This document shows positions 15,625 through 24,223 of a stretch of 64,000 bases of DNA, one piece after another (positions within the stretch are counted from its first letter, which is position 1; the number at the start of each line of letters is the position of its first letter). The position numbers and the translations under genes were made by a program. The stretch is from positions 310,001 through 374,000 of the forward strand of contig NZ_VDMA02000005.1 in the NCBI RefSeq assembly GCF_006334915.2, read 5' to 3'. The DNA is from Microbispora catharanthi (GTDB lineage: Bacteria; Actinomycetota; Actinomycetes; Streptosporangiales; Streptosporangiaceae). The notes below the pieces were generated by a model. It made no database searches. It was not told the DNA's origin and worked only from the letters and a program-made list of their open reading frames with translations.

Positions 15625-17475
15625 ATGCACGGCTCGCTCACCCGCCGGCGGCGCGCCGGCCTGGCCCTGCTGACGTCGGCGGCGCTCGCCGCCGCGTCGG
15701 CCCTGGTGGCGGCGACGGCCGTCACCGCGCCCGCCTCCGCCGCGACCTCCGCCACCGTGACGGTGAACACCGGCACGAGCCTCGGCACGATCCCCGCCGC
15801 CGGGCACGGCGTCAACGTCGCCGTCTACGACGGGAACATGAACAGTTCCCCCATCTCGGGTCTGCTGCGGGACGCCGGCTTCACCGCCGTCCGCTACCCC
15901 GGCGGGTCGTACGGCGACATCTACCACTGGAAGACGCACACCACCGAGGGCGGCTACGTCGCCCCGGGCACCGACTTCGACACCTATGTGGGCACGGTGC
16001 GCTCGGCCGGCGCGCAGCCCGTCGTCATCGCCAACTACGGAACGGGCACGGCCCAGGAGGCGGCCGACTGGGTGCGGTACGCCAACGTCACCAAGGGGTA
16101 CGGCGTCAAATACTGGGAGATCGGCAACGAGGTCTACGGCAACGGCCACTACGGCTCGGGCTGGGAGCAGGACAACCACGCCGACAAGAGCCCGAGGGCG
16201 TACGCGAACAACGTCCTGCAGTACATCTCGGCGATGAAGGCCGTGGACTCCTCGATCAAGGTGGGCGTCGTGCTCACCACCCCGGGCGGCTGGCCGGACG
16301 GCGTCGTCGGCTCGGGCGACAGCGCCGACTGGAACAACACGGTCATGTCCATCGTGCAGGACAAGGCCGACTTCGTGATCGTCCACTGGTATCCGGGCGC
16401 CACGTCGGCGGCCGACAGCCTGACGAAGGTCTCGCAGATCGCCCCCATGGTGAGCACGATTCGCTCCCTTCTCGGCAAGTACGCCGGGAGCAGGGCGTCG
16501 AGCATCGGCATCGCGGTCACGGAGGCGAACCTCAACTACCAGCTCAACAGCGCGACGACCGCCCTGGGCGCCGCGGACAGCTACCTCACCTGGTTCGAGA
16601 ACGGGGTGATGAACGTCGACTGGTGGAGCCTCCACAACGGCACCAGCAGCAGCCCGAAGACCAACGACGACGGGACCACCGACTACAACGACTTCGGCAT
16701 CCTGTCCTCGGGCAGTTCCGGGGAGCCCGCGGTCAACACGCCGCTCCCGCCGTACTACGGCCTGGCCATGGTCGGCAGGGCCGGATCGCCGGGTGACACG
16801 CTGGTCAAGGCGTCCTCGTCCAGCTCGCTGCTCGCCGCGCACGCGGTGAAGACCTCCGGCGGCGTCAACGTCGTGCTCGTCAACAAGGACCTGAACAACT
16901 CCACGACGGTCTCGCTGTCCTACTCCGGCTTCTCCCCTGGCGGCGCGGCCACCGTCGTGCAGTGGCGCAAGGGCGCCACCTCGATCAGCACGAGCACCGC
17001 GTCGTCCGCCACCTCGATCACGCTCCCGCCGTACTCCATCACGGTCCTGAAGGCGTCCGGCGGCGGCACCGCGTCGCCGTCGCCCTCGCCGTCCGCCTCG
17101 CCCTCGCGTACGCCGTCGCCCTCCCCGTCGGCCTCGCCCTCGGCCTCTCCCACGGCCTCTCCCACGCCCGGCGGCTCGGGGTGCTCGGCGACGTACAAGG
17201 TGGTCAACTCCTGGCCGGGCGGCTTCCAGGCCGATGTGACGGTGACGAACACCCGCACCACCGGGATCTCGGGCTGGACCGTCGGCTGGTCGTACCGGAA
17301 CGGCCAGACGATCAGCTCCTCGTGGAACGCCTCGGTGTCCCAGTCGGGCGCCGTCGTCACGGCGAAGAACGTGAGCTACAACGGCAGCCTGGCCGCCGGC
17401 GCGTCCACGTCGTTCGGCTTCACCGCCAACGGCGCCGGTGACGTCCCGTCGCCGATCTCCTGCACCACCGGCTGA
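15625..17475 (+). CDS. Secreted clan GH-A glycoside hydrolase with C-terminal CBM2
   Basis: 616 residues. A Sec signal of about 39 residues (RRRR, then AGLALLTSAALAAASALVAA, ending ASA). The catalytic barrel has Glu169 in YWEIGNEVYGNG as probable acid/base and Glu300 in VTEANLNY as probable nucleophile, a pattern of GH51-type arabinofuranosidases and relatives. A Ser/Pro/Thr linker (about 480-515) joins a CBM2 cellulose-binding module with its paired cysteines and surface tryptophans (NSWPGGFQADVTV, SGWTVGW, SSSWNA). It likely acts outside the cell on plant cell-wall glycans; exact substrate unknown. Start ATG with AAGGAG six bases upstream. Confidence 0.85.
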   Translation: MHGSLTRRRRAGLALLTSAALAAASALVAATAVTAPASAATSATVTVNTGTSLGTIPAAGHGVNVAVYDGNMNSSPISGLLRDAGFTAVRYPGGSYGDIYHWKTHTTEGGYVAPGTDFDTYVGTVRSAGAQPVVIANYGTGTAQEAADWVRYANVTKGYGVKYWEIGNEVYGNGHYGSGWEQDNHADKSPRAYANNVLQYISAMKAVDSSIKVGVVLTTPGGWPDGVVGSGDSADWNNTVMSIVQDKADFVIVHWYPGATSAADSLTKVSQIAPMVSTIRSLLGKYAGSRASSIGIAVTEANLNYQLNSATTALGAADSYLTWFENGVMNVDWWSLHNGTSSSPKTNDDGTTDYNDFGILSSGSSGEPAVNTPLPPYYGLAMVGRAGSPGDTLVKASSSSSLLAAHAVKTSGGVNVVLVNKDLNNSTTVSLSYSGFSPGGAATVVQWRKGATSISTSTASSATSITLPPYSITVLKASGGGTASPSPSPSASPSRTPSPSPSASPSASPTASPTPGGSGCSATYKVVNSWPGGFQADVTVTNTRTTGISGWTVGWSYRNGQTISSSWNASVSQSGAVVTAKNVSYNGSLAAGASTSFGFTANGAGDVPSPISCTTG

Positions 17476-17482
17476 CACCCGG

Positions 17483-17514
17483 CCGCGCCCGCCCGTACGC
17501 ACGGGCGGGCGCGG
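17483..17514 (+). terminator. Terminator after the glycoside hydrolase gene
   Basis: CCGCGCCCGCCCGT and ACGGGCGGGCGCGG form a perfect 14-bp stem with an ACGC loop, 7 bp after the stop codon. There is no T run, which is common for actinomycete terminators. Confidence 0.7.
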
Positions 17515-17670
17515 GCCCCCGCTCTCACACCGGCTTGGCGGCTCTCATGGGCGGAACGCTAGGTCGGCCCTGCTCGCCGGCACATCGAGCGGCGGATAGA
17601 CGCGGGCATGACCGCAGTCATGGTTCCGATGGGCGATTGCGTCCGATCCGAATCGCTCTAGGGTCGAGTC

Positions 17671-18816
17671 ATGGCGCGTTTCGACTGGCTTCGCGACGCG
17701 GACCGGCCGTTCCTGTTCAACGTCGTGTTCTGGGCGATGATGACACTCCTGACCACCGGCCTCGTGCAGGCGGTCGCGACCGCCGCCGCCACCCCGCTGG
17801 AGTACGTGCTCTTCGCCGCCAACGTCGTGCTGCTCGCGGTGCTCTGGCCGACGCTGCCCTGGAATCCGGCGCGGGGCCGTCATTGGGTGGCCCCGCTGTT
17901 CCTGGCGGCGACGATCATGCTGGGGTTGACCGGCTCGCGGCAGACCCACCTGCCGCTGATCCTCATCGCGGTGGCCAACCTCGCCTTCCTGTACGGCATG
18001 CGCGTCGCGACCGCCATCCTGTCTTGCGTCGTGGTCGGTTCCGTGTTCGTGCCCCCGCTTTTCGGGTCGACGATCGCCGACGGCATCGTCCAGGCCACCG
18101 CGATGGCGGTGTTCTCCGCGTTCGTCCTGGGCATGGTGGCGTCCATACTTGAGGCGCGGCGCAGGCGGGAGGAGGCCCAGGGCCTGCTGGAGCGGATCAG
18201 GGAGCTGGCCGTCGCCGAGGAGCGGGCGCGGATGGCGGCGGAGATGCACGACTCGGTCGGCCACCACCTGACCGTCATCAAGATGGGCCTGGAGAACGCC
18301 GAGCGGTTCCGCGAGCGCCGCCCCGAGTCCGCCTGGGCGGAGGTCCGCCAGGCCAAGGAGCTCACCGTGGAGGCGCTGGCCGACGCGCGGCGCTGGGTGC
18401 GCGCGCTGCGGCCGCTCGCGCTGGACGGCCGCGTCGGCAGCGCCGCGCTCGAACGGCTCGCGGCGTCGTTCGACGGCACCGGCATCACCGTGAGCTTCGA
18501 GGTGCGGGGCGAGGAGCGGCGCCTGGAGGCCGACACCGAGCTCGTCCTCTACCGGGTGCTGCAGGAGGGGCTCACCAACGCGCTGCGGCACGCGAAGGCG
18601 GAGCACGTGCACGGCACGCTCACGTTCGGCGACGACCAGGTGGCGCTCGTGGTGAGAGACGACGGAACGGGCAGGGACGACCGGGCGCGCGGCGGCTTCG
18701 GGCTGACGTCGCTGGCGGATCGGGCCAGGGCGCTCGGCGGCACGCTGGCCGGCGGCAACAGGCCGGGCGGCGGGTTCGAGTTGCGCGCCGAGCTGCCGCT
18801 GGGGGTGCGGGCATGA
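17671..18816 (+). CDS. NarL-type sensor histidine kinase
   Basis: 381 residues. Five or six membrane helices fill residues 15-155 with little extracellular loop, suggesting that it senses membrane or intramembrane signals. A short linker leads to a HisKA_3 dimerisation domain with the phospho-acceptor His193 in RARMAAEMHDSVGHHL. The ATPase part has ELVLYRVLQEGLTNALRHA (N box) and VRDDGTG with GGFGLTSLADRARALGG (G boxes). Partner of the response regulator that begins inside its stop codon (ATGA). Target genes unknown; this kinase type often responds to cell-envelope or antibiotic stress. Confidence 0.9.
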   Translation: MARFDWLRDADRPFLFNVVFWAMMTLLTTGLVQAVATAAATPLEYVLFAANVVLLAVLWPTLPWNPARGRHWVAPLFLAATIMLGLTGSRQTHLPLILIAVANLAFLYGMRVATAILSCVVVGSVFVPPLFGSTIADGIVQATAMAVFSAFVLGMVASILEARRRREEAQGLLERIRELAVAEERARMAAEMHDSVGHHLTVIKMGLENAERFRERRPESAWAEVRQAKELTVEALADARRWVRALRPLALDGRVGSAALERLAASFDGTGITVSFEVRGEERRLEADTELVLYRVLQEGLTNALRHAKAEHVHGTLTFGDDQVALVVRDDGTGRDDRARGGFGLTSLADRARALGGTLAGGNRPGGGFELRAELPLGVRA

Positions 18817-19448
18817 CGCCGGTCAGGGTCGTGCTGGTCGACGACCAGGCGCTGCTGCGCCAGGGGCTGCGCAAGCTGCTGGAGGTCGAGGACGGCATCG
18901 AGGTCGTCGGCGAGGCGGCCGACGGCTACGAGGCGCTGCGGGTGATCGGCGACCGCCGTCCGCACGTTGCGCTCGTGGACATGCGCATGCCGGGCATGAA
19001 CGGGGTGGAGCTGATCGTCCGCCTGGCGGCCGAGCATCCGGAGGTGGCGGTCGTCGTGCTCAGCACGTTCGACGAGGACGAGTTCATCTTCGGCGCGCTG
19101 CGCGGCGGCGCGACCGGCTACCTGCTGAAGGACTGCTCGCCGGAGGACCTGGTCGCGGCCGTCCACCGGGTGAGCCGCGGGGAGACCGTGCTGGGCAGCC
19201 CGGTCGCGGCCCGACTGGTCGCCGAGCTGCGGCACCTGCCGGTGAGCCCGGTCGCCTTCCGCGGGCAGGAGCTGCTGTCGGCTCGCGAGGTGGAGGTGGC
19301 GCGGATGGTCGCCGCCGGGGCCGCCAACAGGGAGATCGCGGCGCGCCTGTTCATCACCGAGGGCACGGTCAAGAACCACGTGTCCAGCGTGCTGCGCAAG
19401 CTGGGCCTGCGCGACCGCATCCAGCTCGCCCTGCATCTGCGTCACTGA
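18813..19448 (+). CDS. LuxR/NarL-family response regulator
   Basis: 211 residues. The receiver domain has the acidic pair in VVLVDDQALLRQGL, phospho-acceptor Asp56 in VALVDMRMPGMNG, and Lys in TGYLLKDCSPEDL. The C-terminal LuxR helix-turn-helix is LSAREVEVARMVAAGAANREIA with ITEGTVKNHVSSVLRKLGLRDR. It overlaps the kinase gene by 4 bp, so the two are translationally coupled. The pair converges on the M1 peptidase gene across a strong terminator. Confidence 0.92.
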   Translation: MTPVRVVLVDDQALLRQGLRKLLEVEDGIEVVGEAADGYEALRVIGDRRPHVALVDMRMPGMNGVELIVRLAAEHPEVAVVVLSTFDEDEFIFGALRGGATGYLLKDCSPEDLVAAVHRVSRGETVLGSPVAARLVAELRHLPVSPVAFRGQELLSAREVEVARMVAAGAANREIAARLFITEGTVKNHVSSVLRKLGLRDRIQLALHLRH

Positions 19449-19477
19449 ACCGCGTCCCCGGCCGCGTCTTCCGAGAA

Positions 19478-19507
19478 CCGGCGGCTCCCGCGAACGGGAG
19501 CCGCCGG
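19478..19507. terminator. Bidirectional terminator between convergent genes
   Basis: CCGGCGGCTCCCG and CGGGAGCCGCCGG form a perfect 13-bp stem with a CGAA loop. It lies in the 66-bp gap between the response regulator (plus) and the M1 peptidase (minus). Confidence 0.8.
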
Positions 19508-19514
19508 AACGGGA

Positions 19515-20945
19515 TCACCAGGAGACGGGCTTGCCCTTCTGGAACAGCCACACGTCGAAGAACGCCTTCAGGTCCATGCCCGAGACCTCCTCCGCCGCCC
19601 GGATGAAGTCGGCGGTGCTCGCGTTGCCGTACCGCTGCCGGCTCGCCCAGTCCTTGATCAGCGTGAAGAAGGCGGCGTCGCCGATCTTGCCGCGCAGCGC
19701 GTGCAGCGTCATCGCGCCGCGGTTGTACGGCACGTTGCCGAACATGTCCTCGGGCCCGGGGTCGGCCGTGACGATCTGCCAGAACGACGAGGTCGCCGCC
19801 CGGCCGTAGTTGCCGGAGCCGTTGAACGTCTGCTGCGCGGTGGCGCCCCCGGTGTGCTCGGTCCACAGCCAGGTCGCGTACGTCGCGAAGCCCTCGTTCA
19901 GCCAGATGTCGGACCACTTGCCGACGCTCACGCTGTCGCCGTACCACTGGTGTGCGAGCTCGTGCGCCATCGTGCCGACGCCGGGCGCGCTGGAGAAGAT
20001 CGGCTTGGTCTGGCTCTCCAGGGCGTAGCCGACGTCCGGCGCGCGGTCGATGACGGCGCCCGCCTGGTTGAAGGGGTACGGCCCGAAGATCGAGGAGAAG
20101 TAGTCCAGGATGTCGGGAATCCGGGCGACGGCCGCGGCCGACTGGGTCACCAGACGCGGGTCCACCGCCGTGTAGACCGGGATGCCGCCGGGCGTGGTCG
20201 TCTCGTTGACGACGAAGTTCCCCAGGGTCACCGTGGCGAGGTAGGTCGCCATCGGCTCGGCCGAGTCCCAGACGAACGTCGTCTTGCCGTTCGCGGTCGT
20301 CGTGGACACCAGGCGGCCGTTGCCGACCACCGTGACGCCCTCGGGGACCGTCGCGCGGAAGGTGAACGTCGCCTTGTCCGCGGGGCTGTCGTTGGCCGGC
20401 AGCCACGCCGGGGCGCCCTGCGGCTCGCCCGGCACGAAGGCGCCGTCGTCGGTCGGCACCCAGCCCTCGATGGAGCCGTCGGGGTCGGTGACGACCGGCG
20501 GCGTCCCGGCGTACGTCACCGTGACCGTGAAGGCCTCCCCTGTCTTGAGCTTCGGCCGCGGGGTGACGACGAGCTCCTGCCCGTCCCGCCGGTAGGCGGC
20601 CGGGTGCTTGCCCACCTTCAGCGACGTGATCTGCGGGCCGCGGAAGTCCAGGTCGAACCGGTCGAGGTCCTGGGTGGCGACCGCGGTGATCACCGTCGTC
20701 GCGTCCATGACCTTGGTGGCGGGGTCGTACGTGAACGTGACGTCGTAGTGCCGCACGTCGTAGCCGCCGTTGCCCTGGTCGGGGAAGTAGGGGTCGCCGA
20801 GCGAGGGGGCGCCCGCGGAGTAGCGCGGCTCCCCCGGGTTTCCGGGAGCGGCGAGAGCGGTGGTCGCCTGGGTCGCGGTGAGCAGCGCGGCCGCGAGGGC
20901 GGCACCGCCGAGCCGCGCCGCCCGGCGCGAACGGGACGATGTCAT
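19515..20945 (-). CDS. Secreted M1-family metallopeptidase
   Basis: 476 residues. Signal peptide of about 32 residues (SRSRRAARLGG, AALAAALLTATQATTALAA). The zinc site is HELAH (His328, Glu329, His332) with the third ligand Glu351 in NEGFATY, the exact spacing of gluzincins. The exopeptidase motif is ALESQ rather than GAMEN, as in several actinomycete secreted members. Length fits an M1 core without the large C-terminal domain of PepN. Probably releases amino acids or trims peptides outside the cell. It lies 64 bp downstream of the M14 peptidase gene on the same strand, so they may be co-transcribed. Confidence 0.88.
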   Translation of the reverse strand: MTSSRSRRAARLGGAALAAALLTATQATTALAAPGNPGEPRYSAGAPSLGDPYFPDQGNGGYDVRHYDVTFTYDPATKVMDATTVITAVATQDLDRFDLDFRGPQITSLKVGKHPAAYRRDGQELVVTPRPKLKTGEAFTVTVTYAGTPPVVTDPDGSIEGWVPTDDGAFVPGEPQGAPAWLPANDSPADKATFTFRATVPEGVTVVGNGRLVSTTTANGKTTFVWDSAEPMATYLATVTLGNFVVNETTTPGGIPVYTAVDPRLVTQSAAAVARIPDILDYFSSIFGPYPFNQAGAVIDRAPDVGYALESQTKPIFSSAPGVGTMAHELAHQWYGDSVSVGKWSDIWLNEGFATYATWLWTEHTGGATAQQTFNGSGNYGRAATSSFWQIVTADPGPEDMFGNVPYNRGAMTLHALRGKIGDAAFFTLIKDWASRQRYGNASTADFIRAAEEVSGMDLKAFFDVWLFQKGKPVSW

Positions 20946-21009
20946 GGGAGTCCTTTCATGGGGCCGAGCGGCCGGGGGCGGGCCGCTCGGCCCGGTTTCC
21001 TGCGTGGGA

Positions 21010-23862
21010 TCAGGCGACGACGGAGCGGAGCGGGATGCCCGCCGCGCCGAGGTCGCGGACCAGGTCGCGGACGAACGGGTGCTCGTCGGCGGACAGTCCG
21101 CCGGGGTTCGGGATCGTGACGTAGGACGAGCCGTCCGCGGACGCGGTCAGCGCCGTGTCCGTGTAGCGCTCGACCACCGCCCGCGTCCGCGCGAGGTCGG
21201 CGTCGGCCACCTGGATGACGATCGGCCGCCACTCCCCGCCGAGGTTCGGCGGCTCCTGCGCCGCCGCCGCGGCGCTGCGCAGGGACTCCGTGTCCGGCTG
21301 TGCCGTAGCGATGCGCTGCTTCGCCTGAGGCGACGCGTGCGGCGCCTGCGCAGCGCCCGCCGGGTAGAGCAGCGCGTTGGCGAGGAGGTGGATGCCGTTC
21401 TCGTTGTACGCCCTGAACAGCGGGTTGTACGCGAACAGCACGGCGTGTCCCGCGCCGGCCGGCTCGTCGACGAGAGAGACCGTGCCCTTGAGCGCCTCGG
21501 CGCCCACGGTGTAGCCGTTGGACCAGAACGTGTCATCCGAGGGGTAGGTGAGCACGTTCACCCCGGTCTGGCTGGGGTTGAGGATCGGGTCGCCGTTGTT
21601 GAACTGGAAGTCCTCCGCCGGGCGGCCGAGCGACACCGGACTGCCCTGGGCCACGTCCACCCGGAAGTGCGAGCCGATGACCTGGTAGCCGGTCGGCTTG
21701 GCCTTCTCGGTCGTGGAGGTGAGGCCGGCGGCCCTGGCGACCCGGGTGCCCTCGTTGCGCAGCCCGACGTACGTGCCGCCCGCGGCCACCCACTGCCTGA
21801 GGTTGGCCAGGCCCTGCGCGGTCAGCCCGCCGTTCGCGCTGCTGCCGTCCGGGACGAGCAGGACGGTCCGCCCGGTGAAGGCCGGGGTGTTGCCGTTGAT
21901 GTCGGCCGTGGTCACCGGCGTGAGCCCGAGGCCCCAGCGGTCGCCGAGCACGTAGCGGGCCTCGCCGTACGAGCCGGAGGTGGTGGAGACGCCGGTGCCG
22001 GCGAAAAGACCGACGTCGGGCGTGCGCAGCGCGGCGCCGGAGGCCGGGGCGCCGCCGCCCTCGACCGTCACGCCCAAGGAGCGGGCCAGCTTGTCCAGCT
22101 CGCCGCGGTTCATGGCGCTGGCGGGCAGGCCGACGACCCCGGTCCGGTCGTCACGTGTGAGCGGCACGCCCGCGCCGAGCAGCCGGAAGGTCAGCTCGGA
22201 GGCGGCCGCCGAGTCCATCGGGTAGGAGTACGACCCGCCCCGGGGCGCGGCGGAGGCCACGCCGCCGTCGACGTCCCTGACGAGGTCGGCCTTCGGCGAC
22301 AGCTCGTCGCCGGTGGAGATGGTGTTCACGCCCGCGAGCAGCGGGTTGCTCCACGAGGAGACGTCGTAGAAGTAGGGGAACGGGACGTACGGGTCCTCCC
22401 CCATGACCGCCTGGATCCAGTGCTTCTGCGGCTGGTCCATCGGAATCCAGTAGGCCCCCTCGGGGACCGTCACGTCACTGGCCGTCCGGCCGCCGAAGAC
22501 CCGCGCGGAGGGCACCTTCACGGGCTTTTTCACCCGGTAGACCTCCACGTCCATGCGGCGCAGCCGCTCGACCAGCCGGCGCACGTCGCCGATCTGCCGG
22601 TCGGGCAGCAGGAAGTACGACCGGATCGTGATCTCGGGCACCGGGAACCGGACGGTGTTCGCCGGCTGGACGACCTCGTTCGGCTCCAGGGAGCCGGCGG
22701 CCCCCTCGGCGAGCGCGGTCTGCCAGATGGAGTAGTAGCCGTTCAGGACCTCGCGCCGGTTGTCGGCGGCCCAGCCGGTCGTCGCCCACTGGGTGTTGAA
22801 CTGCTGCTGCACCCGGTCCTCGACCGCCGACGAGCTGCCCTTCTCGAACGTCATCCCGGCGGCGCCGAAGCCCGCGGCCGGGACGCTGTCGCCGTAGCCC
22901 ATGTAGAACAGGTCGTACGTCGCGTAGTTGAAGTAGCACTCGGCGGTGACCGCGCCGCCGCAGGCGCCGTTGTAACCGAAGCCCGCCGCGTTCGCCGCCC
23001 CGATCCGGTTGATCCAGTTCACCGGCTGGTCGGCGATCTCGTGGTGGATGGGGTCGGCGTTGGGCGGGAAGAAGTACTGCCGCCCGCCCATCTCGTGCGC
23101 GTCGACGAAGACCTGCGCCGGATACCGGCGCAGCATCTCGATCTTGCCGTCGGTCTCCGGCTGGGTGCGGGCGAACCAGTCCCGGTTGAGGTCGAAGCCG
23201 TACTCGTTCTGCCTGCGGCTCGCGTCGCGGCCGTCCGGGTTCTGGGTCGGCATGATGACCGTGACCAGGTTGTCGTTGCGCTTCGCGACGTCGCAGGACA
23301 GGCCGCTCGCCAGCTCGTACAGGGTCTTGAGCGCGGCGTCGGCGCCGCTCTTCTCGCCGCCGTGCACGTTGCCGGCGATCCAGACGATGGCGGGCGAGTC
23401 GTCGGCGATGCGCGCCGCCTTGTCGGCCCGCAGCGACCTCGGGTCGCGCAGCGAGCGGATCTGGTCCGCGATCTTCTTGAGCTGCCCGGGGACCATGTTG
23501 CGGGAGTCGGACACGATGGCGTACGGCAGGTCCTGGCCGGTCACGCTGTGCGCCACGGTGCCCGTGACCACGCGGTCCGAGGCGCCTCCCACGGCTTCCA
23601 CGTACTTGTCGATCTCTTCGGTCGTGAGCACCCGGGGCTGTCCCTTGCCCAGCGGGAAGCCGAAGAACTGCTCGGGGGCCGGCACCGCGCCCAGGTGGGC
23701 GTTCGGGTCGGTGCTGCACCGTCCGGGCGCTTCGCGGGCGTCGGCCGGGTCGGCCCGCGCGGGGGACGCGGGCGTCAGCGTGAGCGCGGCCGACACCAGG
23801 ATCGCGGTGCCGAGCGCCATGCCGTAGGGGGATTTTCCGCACAACGTCGTGCGTAACCGCAT
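21010..23862 (-). CDS. Secreted M14-family zinc carboxypeptidase, multidomain
   Basis: 950 residues with a signal peptide (MALGTAILVSAALTLTPASPARA). The M14 catalytic domain lies near residues 80-400: zinc ligands His167 and Glu170 in GNVHGGEKSG, probably His256 in FVDAHEMGG, and the core PTQNPDGRDASRR. After it come about 550 residues with a glutamine-amidotransferase-like or beta-rich look (VLLVPDGSSANGG, LANLRQWVAAGGTYVGLRNEG), common in large actinomycete M14 proteins. Start ATG with GGAGGCGAG directly upstream; an earlier start would add 49 residues that do not look like a signal peptide. It has its own promoter. Confidence 0.85.
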   Translation of the reverse strand: MRLRTTLCGKSPYGMALGTAILVSAALTLTPASPARADPADAREAPGRCSTDPNAHLGAVPAPEQFFGFPLGKGQPRVLTTEEIDKYVEAVGGASDRVVTGTVAHSVTGQDLPYAIVSDSRNMVPGQLKKIADQIRSLRDPRSLRADKAARIADDSPAIVWIAGNVHGGEKSGADAALKTLYELASGLSCDVAKRNDNLVTVIMPTQNPDGRDASRRQNEYGFDLNRDWFARTQPETDGKIEMLRRYPAQVFVDAHEMGGRQYFFPPNADPIHHEIADQPVNWINRIGAANAAGFGYNGACGGAVTAECYFNYATYDLFYMGYGDSVPAAGFGAAGMTFEKGSSSAVEDRVQQQFNTQWATTGWAADNRREVLNGYYSIWQTALAEGAAGSLEPNEVVQPANTVRFPVPEITIRSYFLLPDRQIGDVRRLVERLRRMDVEVYRVKKPVKVPSARVFGGRTASDVTVPEGAYWIPMDQPQKHWIQAVMGEDPYVPFPYFYDVSSWSNPLLAGVNTISTGDELSPKADLVRDVDGGVASAAPRGGSYSYPMDSAAASELTFRLLGAGVPLTRDDRTGVVGLPASAMNRGELDKLARSLGVTVEGGGAPASGAALRTPDVGLFAGTGVSTTSGSYGEARYVLGDRWGLGLTPVTTADINGNTPAFTGRTVLLVPDGSSANGGLTAQGLANLRQWVAAGGTYVGLRNEGTRVARAAGLTSTTEKAKPTGYQVIGSHFRVDVAQGSPVSLGRPAEDFQFNNGDPILNPSQTGVNVLTYPSDDTFWSNGYTVGAEALKGTVSLVDEPAGAGHAVLFAYNPLFRAYNENGIHLLANALLYPAGAAQAPHASPQAKQRIATAQPDTESLRSAAAAAQEPPNLGGEWRPIVIQVADADLARTRAVVERYTDTALTASADGSSYVTIPNPGGLSADEHPFVRDLVRDLGAAGIPLRSVVA

Positions 23863-23936
23863 CTCGCCTCCAGGCGGGGGGACGGGGGGATGTCTCGGGG
23901 GGAGCACCCGTCCGGGAAACGACAAAGTCACTGCGG

Positions 23937-23965
23937 ACAGTATTAGAAGGGAATAAACCGGACAA
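23937..23965 (-). promoter_or_regulatory. Promoter of the M14/M1 peptidase genes
   Basis: On the minus strand TTGTCC (23960-23965), a 17-bp spacer and TACTGT (23937-23942) form a good sigma-A-like promoter about 75 bp upstream of the ATG at 23862, in an AT-richer stretch. Confidence 0.6.
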
Positions 23966-24223
23966 GACGCCGCGAAACATAACCACGCTGAATGGAAAAC
24001 TGTGAGCAATGGCGTTTTCGCAAGTCAATGTGGGAGCGACTGACCGAATCGTCCTTTTATAACGTCCGATAACGACTGCGCATCGGGTTCGCCCGCGTCA
24101 GCGGCGGTCACAGTCCGCCGGTGCGGCGCGCGAGTTCCACCGCCGGCGCGGTGTCGTGAGATCGAAGACGGACGGCCGCGCGCCGGGCTGTGGGACCATT
24201 CAGGGGGTTTCGAGGAGGACAGG
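23966..24223. other. Intergenic region between divergent M14 peptidase and kinase genes
   Basis: AT-rich for this genome between about 23930 and 24075. No gene seen. It includes the start region for the kinase (AGGAGG five bases before GTG 24224). No clear kinase promoter was identified. Confidence 0.4.

Noticed and set aside
20860-23856. 998-residue plus-strand ORF opposite the peptidases
   Set aside because: Low-complexity Arg/Val/Gly shadow of the M1 and M14 genes, which carry intact zinc motifs and signal peptides.
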